A program made the translations under genes and the position numbers. Below are positions 46,079 through 56,260 of a stretch of 64,000 nucleotides of DNA, piece after piece. How positions within the stretch are numbered: the first letter of the stretch is position 1; every line of letters starts with the position of its first letter. Location of the stretch: assembly GCF_902167145.1 (NCBI RefSeq), contig NC_050097.1:138533982-138597981 (forward strand), read 5' to 3'. The stretch is from Zea mays. Lineage: Eukaryota; Streptophyta; Magnoliopsida; Poales; Poaceae. Under the pieces are notes generated by a model. That model did not search any database. It was given only the letters and a program-made list of their open reading frames with translations, and was not told the DNA's origin.

Positions 46079-49000
46079 CTATTTTCCAATGTCTTTCTCA
46101 GGAACGACTGACGAAGAAGGGCGATTCGAAGAATCGGGGGCAGCATTCACATCGGCTCTTATGTCTTCAGGGACAACCACGCCGGGTCTTCTCATCAAGA
46201 TTCGTCCTGCCCGAATAGCCTTGTCCAGGGCTTTATCACGCTGAGCTTTGAGAGTAATAGCAGTTTCCTCGGCAACTTTAGCAGCCAGCTGAGCAGTTTC
46301 TAACTCCTGAGCAATGGATTTCTTAGAAGTTCGGAGTCCCTTGATGGTGGCATCCTTTGCTGATATCAATTGCGTAAGGCGGGTCACTTCATCTGTAGAT
46401 TCTTGCAGCCTGCAACGCTGATTGTCCAGTTCTTCCATCGTAAAACGGTGGCTCCTCTCCAAGATGGTTAGCGAGTTGCTAGAGTCTCGATACAATCTGT
46501 CCAGATTGTCGCGAGAGGCAGCAAGGATACGTTTTTCTTCCTACAAACAAAAATCAACTCATTCAGAATCCAAGCATGTAATAAGGCAAAGCACAGTTTT
46601 GTAAGTTACCTTTTCAGAGTCAAGCCGAGCATGAAGAGAAGAACTCAGAGCGTTGGCATCATCCAAAGCAGCGGAGACCTGATTCAGTTCAGTCTGGCTC
46701 TGAGAATACTTCTCTTCGAAGTCAGCACACCGTTGAGCCATTTCAGCTTGATCTCGGGAATGTTTTTCCTCAAGAACCGCAATCTGCCGAGTCATTCCTA
46801 TCAAGAGGTAATCAAACGAAATGAGGTCAGAAGGTAAAACAATCCACGAATAAAGGCAAGGAAGAAGAGGAAGAGCACCAACCCGCATTAGTCGCCTCCA
46901 ACTCGGATACACGACGATGAAGCGACGCCGGATTCCAACGCTCAAGAGATGAAGCCACTTCTGGGATGGAAGCACCCTGCGATTTCAGCTGGCTGGCCAT
47001 CCCATCCACCAAAGCCTGATGAGAAGAAGCGGATGAGCATAATGACAAAAATTCATGCAACGTAAAGAACAAGCTAAAGTACAACACAGTACCTGGAGGT
47101 TGGAAAAGAACGAAGGGATCCCTAAGTCAGGAGAAATCAGCTGATAACCAGGTGCCAGACCACCACCCGAAGCAGCTTGCAGCGGACCAGCAGGAACGAG
47201 CTCAATACATTCAACAGAGCCTAACGCCAGACCAGTGGGGATGCTGCCCTCTAAAGCGACCCCCTGATCCAGAGTTTGGGCCACCACTATACCGCCAGAG
47301 TGTGGAGGTGAACCCGCATGAACATCCATGGAAGTGCAGGAAGGAGACCTTGCTCGGACACCCTCGGGGGCTGGGTCACAGTTGGCACTGCCCACTTGAG
47401 CCGGATCATCCCCGGCAACACCCTCGGGGGCTGGGCAGTGGCTTATACTCTGCACCCAAGCTAAGTCTTCCCCGGCGACATCCTCGGGGGCTGGGCGCGT
47501 GTCAGCACTATTCAAGGGGTCCAAGCTCTCTGCCGTAACCACCTCTAAGGTTGACGGGCCTTCAGCTACTTCCATGGGACCAGGACAATCCAAGTCAGCA
47601 TCCCGACCCCCGAGATCATGCTCTAAGGTCGACGAGGCACGGGATGACCTCAACCCAGCATCGGGCACGGCAGCACAAGTCTCTGTTGCATCAACATCCA
47701 CAGGCTCTGATAGCAAATCCTCTGGGACCATATCCTCTAGAGTTTGATCAAAGTTGGCCATGGACAGTTCTTGCAGACCAATAAGGGCAGACCAAGCAGG
47801 AGAAGGAACTCCACTACTTCCACCGCTGGCGATGAACTGTCGACTGTTTTTCCGAGTTAAGGGAGCTTCATCTTCTTCCTCTTCATCCTCCACAGCGGCA
47901 ACGCAAGCAGCACACCCATTGGGATCAGCAATAGTTTGGGCACACCCATCGGGATTAGTGTCAGTAAGACCAGTTGCAGGCACTTCTTCAGCAGCAGGAG
48001 CTAAGGTACCGGCGTCCTCATCAAAACTGGATACTCGCCGGAGGCGTCTTCTCTTCTTCTTTTGCTCATCAGCAGAAGGCTCGGGCTGACTGGTTCGGCT
48101 AGGGCGTCTCGGGCGAGTACTGACAGGTTTCGGGACATCCAAAGTTGTATCAACCTCTGGAAGGGGCACCACTGCCAACGTACCATCAGGAGCAGCATTG
48201 GACGAATCCTCAGCTAACAGATCAAGCATGTCATTTATGTCTGCATCACTAGGGTTCAGAGGCACTTCAAAATAAACCTGCCGTTCATCATCAGGAATTT
48301 CCCCGAGCGAAGCAACCAAAGTATTGACTTCTTCAGCAGAGGGTCGCACTCTAAGGCCCAAATTGCTGTCAGTCACAGGCGGATTTGACACAAAAAGGGT
48401 GAAAGCTTTGGGAGGGGGTAGGTTCCAAGCCGAGTATGCCACTGGAGCACCAACATTTGAAACTTTACCCCTGAGGATCATTTCAAGTCGGCTTACCAAA
48501 TCAACAGAAGGAATTCTCCTATTGGTAACCCGAGTTGAGTCGGCCAGCCCTCGATACAGATATGCCGGATAGGCCCTGTCTTTCAGTGGCTGAATGTTCT
48601 TGAAAACAAAATCAGTGACCACAGCTTCGGCAGTCAGACCTCTCTCTTTCAGTAATCCGACTTCAGTAAGCAGCACGCCTGCCTCGGCCACTTCCTGATC
48701 TGTGGGAGACTCAGTCCAACTCGGAGTACGAACGTCTAGCTGTCTTCCTGACCGGGAGGGGAGAGAATTTCCATAATTATCAACTATAAACCACTCCAGA
48801 CGCCACCCTTTAATGCTATCTTTGAGGGGAATCTCAAGATACTCGGTCTTCCGCCCACGGCGCATCTCCAAACTGGCACCTCCGACCAGCTGGTGTTGCC
48901 CCCCGGCCATCCCAGGGCGACAATGATACAGATACTTCCACAAACCGAAATGCGGCAGCACACCGAGGTAGGCTTCGCATAGGTGAACGAAGATGGAGAT

Positions 49001-49336
49001 TTGGAGAATGGAATTAGGGTTCAAATGGGTCAAGTTGATATGATAAAAGTCAAGAAGGCCACGGAAAAAAGGAGAGATGGGAAGGCCGAGGCCGCGGAGA
49101 AGAAAAGGAGCATAAACTACTGACTCGTGGGTATCTTCGGTTGGGACAGTAGTCCCGTAACAAATCCGCCAAGAACAGAGTTCCCGCGGAGGAAGAACCC
49201 CGATGGAGACGAGGCGGAGAAGCTCAGCTTCGGAAGTAACAGACATGTGGTTACCTGCGAAGGGTAACTGACTGTTGGGGTCGATTGCGGGGATCACTGC
49301 AGCAGACGAGTTCGCAGTTTTCCTCTTGGGCGCCAT
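46079..49336 (-). CDS. Reverse-strand four-exon gene inside F, Transposase_28-type protein (1,008 aa), open
   Basis: Exons on the minus strand: 49336-47093, 47015-46883, 46797-46610 and 46540-46079. Introns of 77, 85 and 69 nt all have GT/AG ends, and the 3,027-nt total stays in frame to a TAG. Start is MAPKRKTANSS. The N-terminal 250 residues match the putative gypsy-type transposase domain (PF04195-like: LRLVSIGVLPPRELCSW, FFRGLLDFYHINLTHLNPNS, GWRLEWFIVDNYG). An acidic and basic middle follows (KKKRRRLRR; repeated CPAPEGVAGDDP-like units about 640-720). The C-terminal 260 residues are coiled coil (VLEEKHSRDQ ... MEELDNQRCRLQES). Function is unknown; despite the domain name there is no visible catalytic triad. 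No defect seen, unlike F's pol. Confidence 0.85.
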
Positions 49337-49525
49337 CTTGCTTCTCACTGGCGAACAGAGTAGGGGGCGAGTGGCAGAGAAGATTCAGATGCGGGAATGC
49401 AAGAACTAGGGCACGGAAAGCAAAGGCGGCTAAAAGCGCAACTCTTATGGGATATTCTTGAGCCAGATACCCTTTCAAAAAGTGCCCAGTCATCACCCGG
49501 CGGTTATTTCCAAAATCCCAGCATG

Positions 49526-49533
49526 CCACGTGG
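49526..49533. promoter_or_regulatory. G-box upstream of the reverse-strand gene
   Basis: Perfect palindrome CCACGTGG about 190 bp upstream of the ATG at 49336. A weak TATA-like CATAAGA lies nearer the ATG at about 49447-49453. Both are sequence-only guesses. Confidence 0.35.
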
Positions 49534-49569
49534 ACATCTGACAGTTATTTCCAAAAAAGCCGGCGCACC

Positions 49570-50350
49570 ACTTCATCACTCGGCGTTGTCTCTAAAACAC
49601 TGACCTTGCGTTCAGTCGCTTGGCATTACTTCTAAAATGCCGACGCCGACCTTCAATCACTCGACGTTGTCTCTAAAACGCTGACCTCGCGTTCAATCGC
49701 TCGGCATTACTTCTAAAATGCCCACGCCGACCTTCAATCACTCGGCGTTGCCTCTAAAACGCTGACCTCGCGTTCAATCGCTCGGCATTACTTCTAAAAT
49801 GCCGACGCCGACCTTCAAATCACTCGGCGTTGCTTCCAAAACGACGAACTTGTATTCTATTGCTCGGCATTACCTCTAAAATGCCGACACTGACCTTCAA
49901 TCACTCGGCGTTGCCTCTATAACGCCGACCTCGTGTTCAAATCGCTTGGCATTACTTCTAAAATGCCGACGTCGACCTTCAAGTCACTCGGCGTTGCCTC
50001 CAAAACGACGAACTTGTATTCTATTGCTCGGCATTACCTCTAAAATGCCGACGCCGACCTTCCATCACTCGGCGTTGCCTCTAAAACGCCGACCTCGTGT
50101 TCAAATCGCTTGGCATTACTTCTAAAATGCCGGCGCCGACCTTCAACCACTCGGCGTTGCCTCCAAGACGCTGATCTCGTGTTCTATTGCTCGGCATTAC
50201 TTCTAAAATGCCGATGTCGATCTTCACTGACTCGGCATTGCCTCTAGAACGTTGATTTCGTGTTCGATTGTTCGGTGTTGCCTCTAAAAACACTGATGTC
50301 AACCTTCAATCGCTCGGCGTTGCTTCTAAAACGCCGAAACCGACTAAGAT
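49570..50350. repeat. About 82-bp tandem array built of two hairpin half-units
   Basis: GGCATTAC marks occur at 49622, 49703, 49784, 49866, 49948, 50030, 50112 and 50193, a period of 81-83. Each unit holds one hairpin TCGGCATT / AATGCCGA and one TCGGCGTT / AACGCCGA, both closed around a loop like ACTTCTA or GCCTCTA. Later copies are more diverged. Confidence 0.9.
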
Positions 50351-50351
50351 A

Positions 50352-50637
50352 TCACTCGGCAGCTACTTCTGGAGGCGTCAATGTGATGCGCAAGTTATTC
50401 ATCAACTATATCAAAAGAATCAGTTCAACATTCAGAGAAAGCGAGTCATCGAAAAGGGGGTCAACGACAGTTCTTCATTAAGGGGAAGTTAATAAGTTTA
50501 CAAACCAACTCTTCGCGAGTTGGTGCTTCCCTACTTCTACTCTACATTACTACCACTACTAAACTACACTATACTACTCTACATTACTACTACATTATTT
50601 TAACTACACTATACTAATATCTAAAGACCAGTGGCGT
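50352..50637. other. Unique spacer with ACTAC-rich simple sequence
   Basis: CTACACTATACTACTCTACA-type simple repeats at about 50540-50620. No gene; would be 3' UTR of the acidic ORF. Confidence 0.6.
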
Positions 50638-50744
50638 TTAGCCACTGGCCTTGCCGCTGCTGCCCGTGCTGCTGCCGCCTCTGGTGCTGCCCTTGCCGCC
50701 GCTGCCTCCGCCGCCGTTGCCGCCGTCACCGTCGCCGTCTCCAC

Positions 50745-50776
<32 letters not shown>

Positions 50777-51051
50777 TCTTCGTCCTCACCGCCGTCCGAG
50801 TCCTCCTCGTCCGAGGAGAACTCAGACTCATCCGAGCCCTCGAGCCCGGAGCGCTCGACGGCCCGGATGTACGTCCAGACCTCCGCCGCAAGCCCCTGGG
50901 AGTCGTCTGAGTCATCAGACGACTCACGCAGGGGGATGGGAGCCGGAGACCCCTCGAACTCAGAGGAGAACTCCTCCTCTGAGTATTCCGAGTCACCAAA
51001 CTCCTCCGATGGAGGAGTCGGCTCACGCTTGCGCTTGTTGTTCTTGCCCAT
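50638..51051 (-). CDS. Reverse-strand small acidic Ser/Asp/Gly-rich protein (137 aa) in F
   Basis: ATG at 51051 (MGKNNKRKREPTPPSEEFGD). A basic start is followed by Glu/Ser-rich sequence, a short ordered part (GLAAEVWTYIRAVERSG), then long Asp and Gly/Ser runs. No family recognised. A TATA box 80-90 bp upstream and a purine-run-free start support real transcription. The low-complexity tail gives open frames on all strands, so the frame choice rests on the ATG, TATA and ordered N-terminal half. It could be a first exon or partner of the 46079-49336 gene, but I see no in-frame splice joining them. Confidence 0.55.
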
Positions 51052-51129
51052 GGTGGAAGCAGACGGCAGAGAAGAAAGGGAAGAAGCAGAGAATAGCAAA
51101 TGATGTGAAAAAACCAGAGGAGCAAGGGC

Positions 51130-51143
51130 GTTATTTATAGAAA
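51130..51143 (-). promoter_or_regulatory. TATA box for the reverse-strand acidic ORF
   Basis: On the minus strand the sequence is CTATAAATAA, about 85 bp upstream of the ATG at 51051. Orientation is canonical only for minus-strand transcription. Confidence 0.6.
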
Positions 51144-51757
51144 GGAAAGGCAACCGCTCACTTCCAACCGCGGTCACTGAACAGTCGCAAAGCATTCAAT
51201 AAGCACTCCCACCCATCTGAAGACACGTCAGACGGCAGACGCCGTTTCATGCAACACTACACCCATTGGGACTCCAGTCAACAGCACAAAGGATATGATT
51301 ACACTGGCCGTCCCATCACATTACTACTAAGAAGCAGCCGGCTAAAACACTCAGCGTACCAAGCCGTCCCTTGCCCACACCCATTGGGGGGGGGGACGCC
51401 TAGGAATTATCAGTATAATTTTCAAAACGGTCACATCCGTGCAGAGCACGCAGTAAATACCTCAAGACAAAAATGAGATATCAGTAAGGATCAGAGGAAA
51501 GCCAAATATAGCCAGCAAAGTACAAGATATGACCGACAGAAGTGATGTGAGGACTAGACAGAGAACGTCCATCCAACGTCCAATCAAGTCGCAGAAGCAA
51601 ATAAATTGCGTTACCTAGCAAGATATGGACGGATTGCAAACTCGGCTGCTAAAGACAAAATATATGCTGACCTCTGCAGCAAAATTTTGATGACATAATG
51701 CTGACTTCCAAAGCATAATGTGAATAGCTTCATGACAATTTTTACAAGCAAAAGAAA
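51144..51757. other. 3' untranslated stretch of F
   Basis: No gene. Contains CACACCCATTGGGG-type sequence (51378) and a short hairpin ATGCTGACTTCCAAAGCAT (51700) related to those in the arrays. Confidence 0.5.
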
Positions 51758-52198
51758 GACCTTCGAATGGATTATCCTTAAAAAATCCATTTGAAGGTCG
51801 GGGGCTACACCCATTGGGTGCACCTCCGGTGCACCCCATGGATTATCACTCTAAACCGATATAGTGCCGACTTCTAAGGCATGGGACAAGATTGAAAAGA
51901 CCAATCCTCAACCAAGGTACAGGAGCGCGCATAGAGATAATTTCTGAGGAAGACCTTCGAGTAGATTATCTTCTAAAATCTACTCAAAGGTCGGGGGCTA
52001 CACCCATTGGGTGCACCTCCGGTGCACCCAATGAAATCCAGAATTCTACAATTCAAAATGCCGACCTCTAAGGCACAAGCACAAAACTAAACTTCGGTCG
52101 AACGAGTGATCGGAGCAAGAAAAGACAGCAGGAAGCCATTTCTTGGACCTTGGATCTTTGAGTTGATTACCTCTAAATCAACCCAAAGATCGGGGGCT
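51758..52198 (+). repeat. Three 16-bp-arm hairpins each followed by GGGGGCT; the last is the polypurine tract
   Basis: Arms are 51758-51773/51784-51799, 51952-51967/51977-51992 and 52153-52168/52176-52191, each pairing at 15 or 16 of 16 positions (one G-T allowed). Each right arm runs directly into CGGGGGCT. After the first two comes a repeated CACCCATTGGGTGCACCTCC block; after the third comes the 3' LTR. Smaller hairpins TGCCGACTTCTAAGGCA (51867) and TGCCGACCTCTAAGGCA (52059) lie between them. Confidence 0.88.
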
Positions 52199-52827
52199 TG
52201 TGGGGGATAGATATCCCCCGGGTCCACTAAAGAGATAAAAGACCTCACGAAAGGCCCAAGGGCCCAATAAATCGTAAGGTCGTTCTTTCGTGGGCCTGGG
52301 GAGAGACAATCAACGAAGCAGAGAAGACGTAAGACTGGATTGGAGCAAACCCGGACGGCCCACAACGTCGGGCGAGTAAATCGCAACAGAGACCCGACTT
52401 TCCCGCGCTGAAGCCCCCATGCAACAGAACCATGCGAGGATAAGTCGGCAAGGGTTACGTAGGGATAAACTCAAGAGGTTTACTATCTTTCAGTTACTTG
52501 TTGTTATCATATCCACGTGTACTGCCCCACGGTCGAGTATATAAGGCCTAGGGGGCACCCCTTCAGAACGATCGACCCTACTTTACTTAGCCACCCACGT
52601 AAACTCTCTGTGCCTCCGTTCCAGAGAGCCCTCTTGTAACCGCACTCAAATACTCATCAGGACGTAGGGTGTTACGTATCTCTAAGCGGCCCGAACCTGC
52701 AAATCTTGTCCACTGTCCCTCGTGCAATCGGCACGAACCATTTTGCTACAGTCGTTGACACCGTCCTACTCCTAAAAACACCTTGAGGGGTAACCCCAGG
52801 TGTGCGGTCGGACCCAAAACACCGACA
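52199..52827 (+). repeat. 3' LTR of F
   Basis: 629 bp, one base different from the 5' LTR by eye. Confidence 0.95.
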
Positions 52828-54538
52828 GTCACGACAAAACTTCAGATGCAAATGGGTCATGCAATGTATATGGCATGCTGCATTTATCAATAAACTTCAC
52901 TTCCTTCAGATACAATACACACCTCAAATAATACTTCATCTGCCTTCAGGGGTGTGAATTAATCTCATGGGTCATACTCGAACCATAATCATCATCAATA
53001 TATGATAGAGAATCAATATAATACGATCCAGTAAAACCTCATCATAGAGTTCAATTATGAAAGAATCCAATAATTCTGAATATTAGAGTGTAAGCTGTAA
53101 GCGATAGAAATAACAGGTCAAAACGGTAGCAACCATCGCTACAATCACTTGCCTTCATCGAAGAAGAAAAATGTACTAGGCATGATCTTGAATGTAGCCA
53201 CCTGCTAGCGGGCATAAAACTTAGTACAAATATTTCACAAACATTTGCCAACAATCAACAAATCGCTCCTACACTTGAAACTAAGACCTGGTGGAAAGAC
53301 TCCTACCCTGAACCATATGCCATACAGCAGCAACGCTGTTTGTTAATTTTGTATCTTTAAAATTATAACAGTGGTGATATCAAACAAATGATCTAGGAGT
53401 ATCTACGCAAAATACTCTACAACTTCGGTATTCAATAGATAATTAAATTCTGCCATCTATAAGTTCTAAAACATCTGACAAGATAACTGATTGAATCTGT
53501 TTCAGACAGCAGCATAGTTAACTTCAAAATTCGATATCTCCCAAACTTCTCAACCCAAAATTATGAAATTCTGCTGGCAGTAATAACTTTTATTCCTCTA
53601 TAAAAGTCTCCATAGTTGGAAGAGCCAATTCGGCCATTTACTAGATGAAACCTACCAGTGAACAGACCCGCTCATTTTGTCAGGCAAACAGGAACAGCCA
53701 CAGTAAAACAAACATAACTGGAGTTTCAAAATTCATATGAATGAACTCTTTAACAATCTGGAAAGCTTATGAAATTATCTACATTTTCTTTTACCAACCT
53801 AAAGTTTAATTCTGTTGATAAAATTGCCTAAATCTTAATAGAACAGATTCTACAAAAACTACTGTAATCAAACTGCAATAACTTTCTGATCTGATGTCCG
53901 ATTGAGGTGTTCTTCGCGGCCACGGAAAGATCTACAAATTATATACGACTCATAGATAGACTTTTTATTTTTTTGAGGCCACTAAGAGTATGGAAAACTG
54001 GCATGAACAGAAACTATCGAATCTGTCATTCTGCAGAAACTAATTTCGAGATCAAAAGCTAACCCCACATCTAATCCAACCTCTAATCCTTCAATCCCCA
54101 TGATCCACAACCTCCAAAAACACATAATTACAGGGAGGAACATGGATCTTATCCTTACCTAGGGTTTCCCCAAGAAAATCTGCAAGAAGAGATGGGGTAG
54201 AACATCTCCTTGATCCTCTCTTCCTCTTCAATTCAACGTGCTCCTCCTCTTCTCGATCCTTGCTGCGTGGGGGGGGGAAGATCTAGGGAGGAGGAAGAAA
54301 TGGTGGGTGGCTGCAATGGAAGGAGAGGGGGCGGCCAGCCAAGGGAAAAATTGGGGGGGGGGTGGCGGCCAAGAGAGGGGGGGGGTGAAGGGAAAAGGGG
54401 TGGCCACCTAGGGTTTTTGTGGGAGAAAGAACCGGCGCCTCAGATGACTTCTGACTTTGCCTCCAACGACCCACAACCCTTTCCCTCATCCACGCACCGA
54501 AGATCAACTTTTGGTCAACATTTTTTTTGGATATTACA

Positions 54539-56260
54539 CTCTACCCCCGTTAAAAAGAATTCATCCTCGAATTCGGCCACTCCAAGCAAAACACCCAAGG
54601 TACCCCATATAGCACCACCATTCAAAACATGGGTCCATTATTGGTCTTAATTAACACAAGAACTTCTACCTTGGACTAATTGTCTAAGGAAACTACATGA
54701 CCTGACATCAAGCATAAAACAAAATGCAATGAAGCTCAAAGCAAGTCATAGATGCAATCAACACTACAATTTCACACCATCGAATTTGGATGCAGTTATA
54801 CATCAACATCAATGTCTTAAAACAACACTCTTTTATGAAGGGGTAATATGCACTAAGCACAACCCTTACCAACCTCAACAATTCATTTTAATTAAATAGT
54901 GAAACATCCACATCAGATGAATCTATAAGAAGATCAAACACCTCACCTCAAAGCACCATGAAACAAGTAGTTCTATTGAAACAAAACTCCTAATCTTCCT
55001 AAACCTTGTTCTCGCCATCATGAAAAGATAATCATGTAATCTAACATTCTTTGCACCCCACTAAAGGGAGAAAGTCTACAGAACTAATGGAGCAATAAAG
55101 CCAACAAGAAGCCAATAACATTTTGCGCGGCATAGGTCATCGAAGAAATGCCAAAAGCTCCATAAAGAGCACTGAAAGCACAACAACACAATACTTGGTT
55201 AACCAATGTCACTATACTTCATCCAACAACTCAACTAAGAAAAATATCCAAACTAGTAAGGTTAACCTGCACATAATATAAGTCTTCATCTACTGTAGTT
55301 CAGAAACTTACATTTCATTCTATCATACGATGCACTCAAAGTACCAGACATACAAGGTCAATAATAACCCCGTAACCGTCACACATATGACAAACATATC
55401 AAGTTGATGTAAAAAACCACATCATTTAGGAATAGGTGACTAATCACACACAACCAACTCTAGGCTAGGCAATGACTTCATTCAAACCAATAGATAGGTG
55501 GTCCAACAATGGCTCCACAAGCGTGCATCGGGAAGAGAACCATCAGATCCTCAATGTATTAATACATAATCAATGGATCAAGAAAATCAAAGATTTATTC
55601 TACAATTAGTATGACTAACAGGCAACCACTTTAAACCACATCTAGGCTTTGTGGCAACTAAAACACACAATAGAAGAGAGACATGTAAGCCATGCTGGCT
55701 GTGTAAAGACTTCCCCCAAAATCCATATAAAGTACCAATATTCATTTCTTTCAGAACTGGTTTCTTGATATAAACAATCATTCTTTGCAAAGATAGTTGG
55801 AACTATCCACCAACCGCTCAACAACTTAAATTCAAATTGATGGTTACCTTGTAACCCAAAACACGCAATTCACACTCCTCTTAGAAACATCCTCAATCAA
55901 GCATATATAACAATATTATTGTAATAAAACTCAACCATGAAAAACATGGTGAAAACAACATAGGCATACTTGTATATCACAAGCATAATAGCAACTTCAG
56001 TCTCACAAAAGACCAACGATATCGAACGTATTAATAAAACAATATAAAGGTTTAGAGATAAATTATATCAGGCATTAAGTCATAAACAACTTACCACATC
56101 ACCATAAAGGAATAGGGAGGGGTGAAATTATTGTCATCTGCACTTCAAAGACATTAATATATATCAAAGATATTTGAACCCATACCCTTCCTATATGTGC
56201 AAGTGTGTCAAATTTATCTTTAAATTGCCAAGAATCTAAAGCCTATGCTTTGATACCAAC
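54539..56260 (-). other. Internal region of LARD, no gene
   Basis: AT-rich. Only short unconvincing frames. Bounded by purine tract on the left and primer site on the right (minus-strand sense reversed). Confidence 0.75.

Larger units (their letters stand above)
38211..52827 (+). mobile_element. Element F: Grande-like Ty3-gypsy, full length, very recent
   Basis: 14,617 bp with GTCAC target duplication (38206-38210 and 52828-52832). LTRs 38211-38839 and 52199-52827 are both 629 bp; I found one difference (C at 38690, T in the other copy). TATA box TATATAAG at 38550-38557. A TGGCGCGCTAGGTAGG primer site follows at 38842-38857. Order: gag, protease, RT, RNase H, integrase, 89-bp tandem array, reverse-strand gene, second array, reverse-strand acidic ORF, hairpins, LTR. 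Length and the reverse-oriented gene in a long 3' region fit the maize Grande family; the name is from recall, not a search. Confidence 0.9.
37405..54538 (-). repeat. 3' LTR of LARD, split by F
   Basis: Pieces 37405-38210 and 52833-54538 align end to end with 56261-58778, with scattered substitutions, small indels and G-run length changes. Confidence 0.85.

Noticed and set aside
47152..48089. Plus-strand frames opposite the reverse gene of F
   Set aside because: Shadows arising from repeated CCCGAGG-type units encoding the APEGV repeats on the minus strand.
45010..50350. Two regular repeat arrays that could look like CRISPR
   Set aside because: Units are contiguous with no unique spacers, lie inside a plant retrotransposon, and no cas genes exist.
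50604..51140. Long overlapping frames on both strands (Ser/Arg-rich, Pro-rich, Cys/Arg-rich)
   Set aside because: They are frame shadows of the GAC/GGC-type triplet-rich acidic ORF; only the 51051 minus frame has an ATG with TATA and an ordered N-terminal half.
54210..54650. Plus-strand Gly/Arg-rich ORF in the LARD LTR, with a counterpart at 58451
   Set aside because: The frame passes through poly-G runs whose lengths differ between the two LTR copies, so it is not conserved.
54539..56260. Small frames such as 55587-55790 as genes of LARD
   Set aside because: Short, no family resemblance, no promoter context beyond the LTR.
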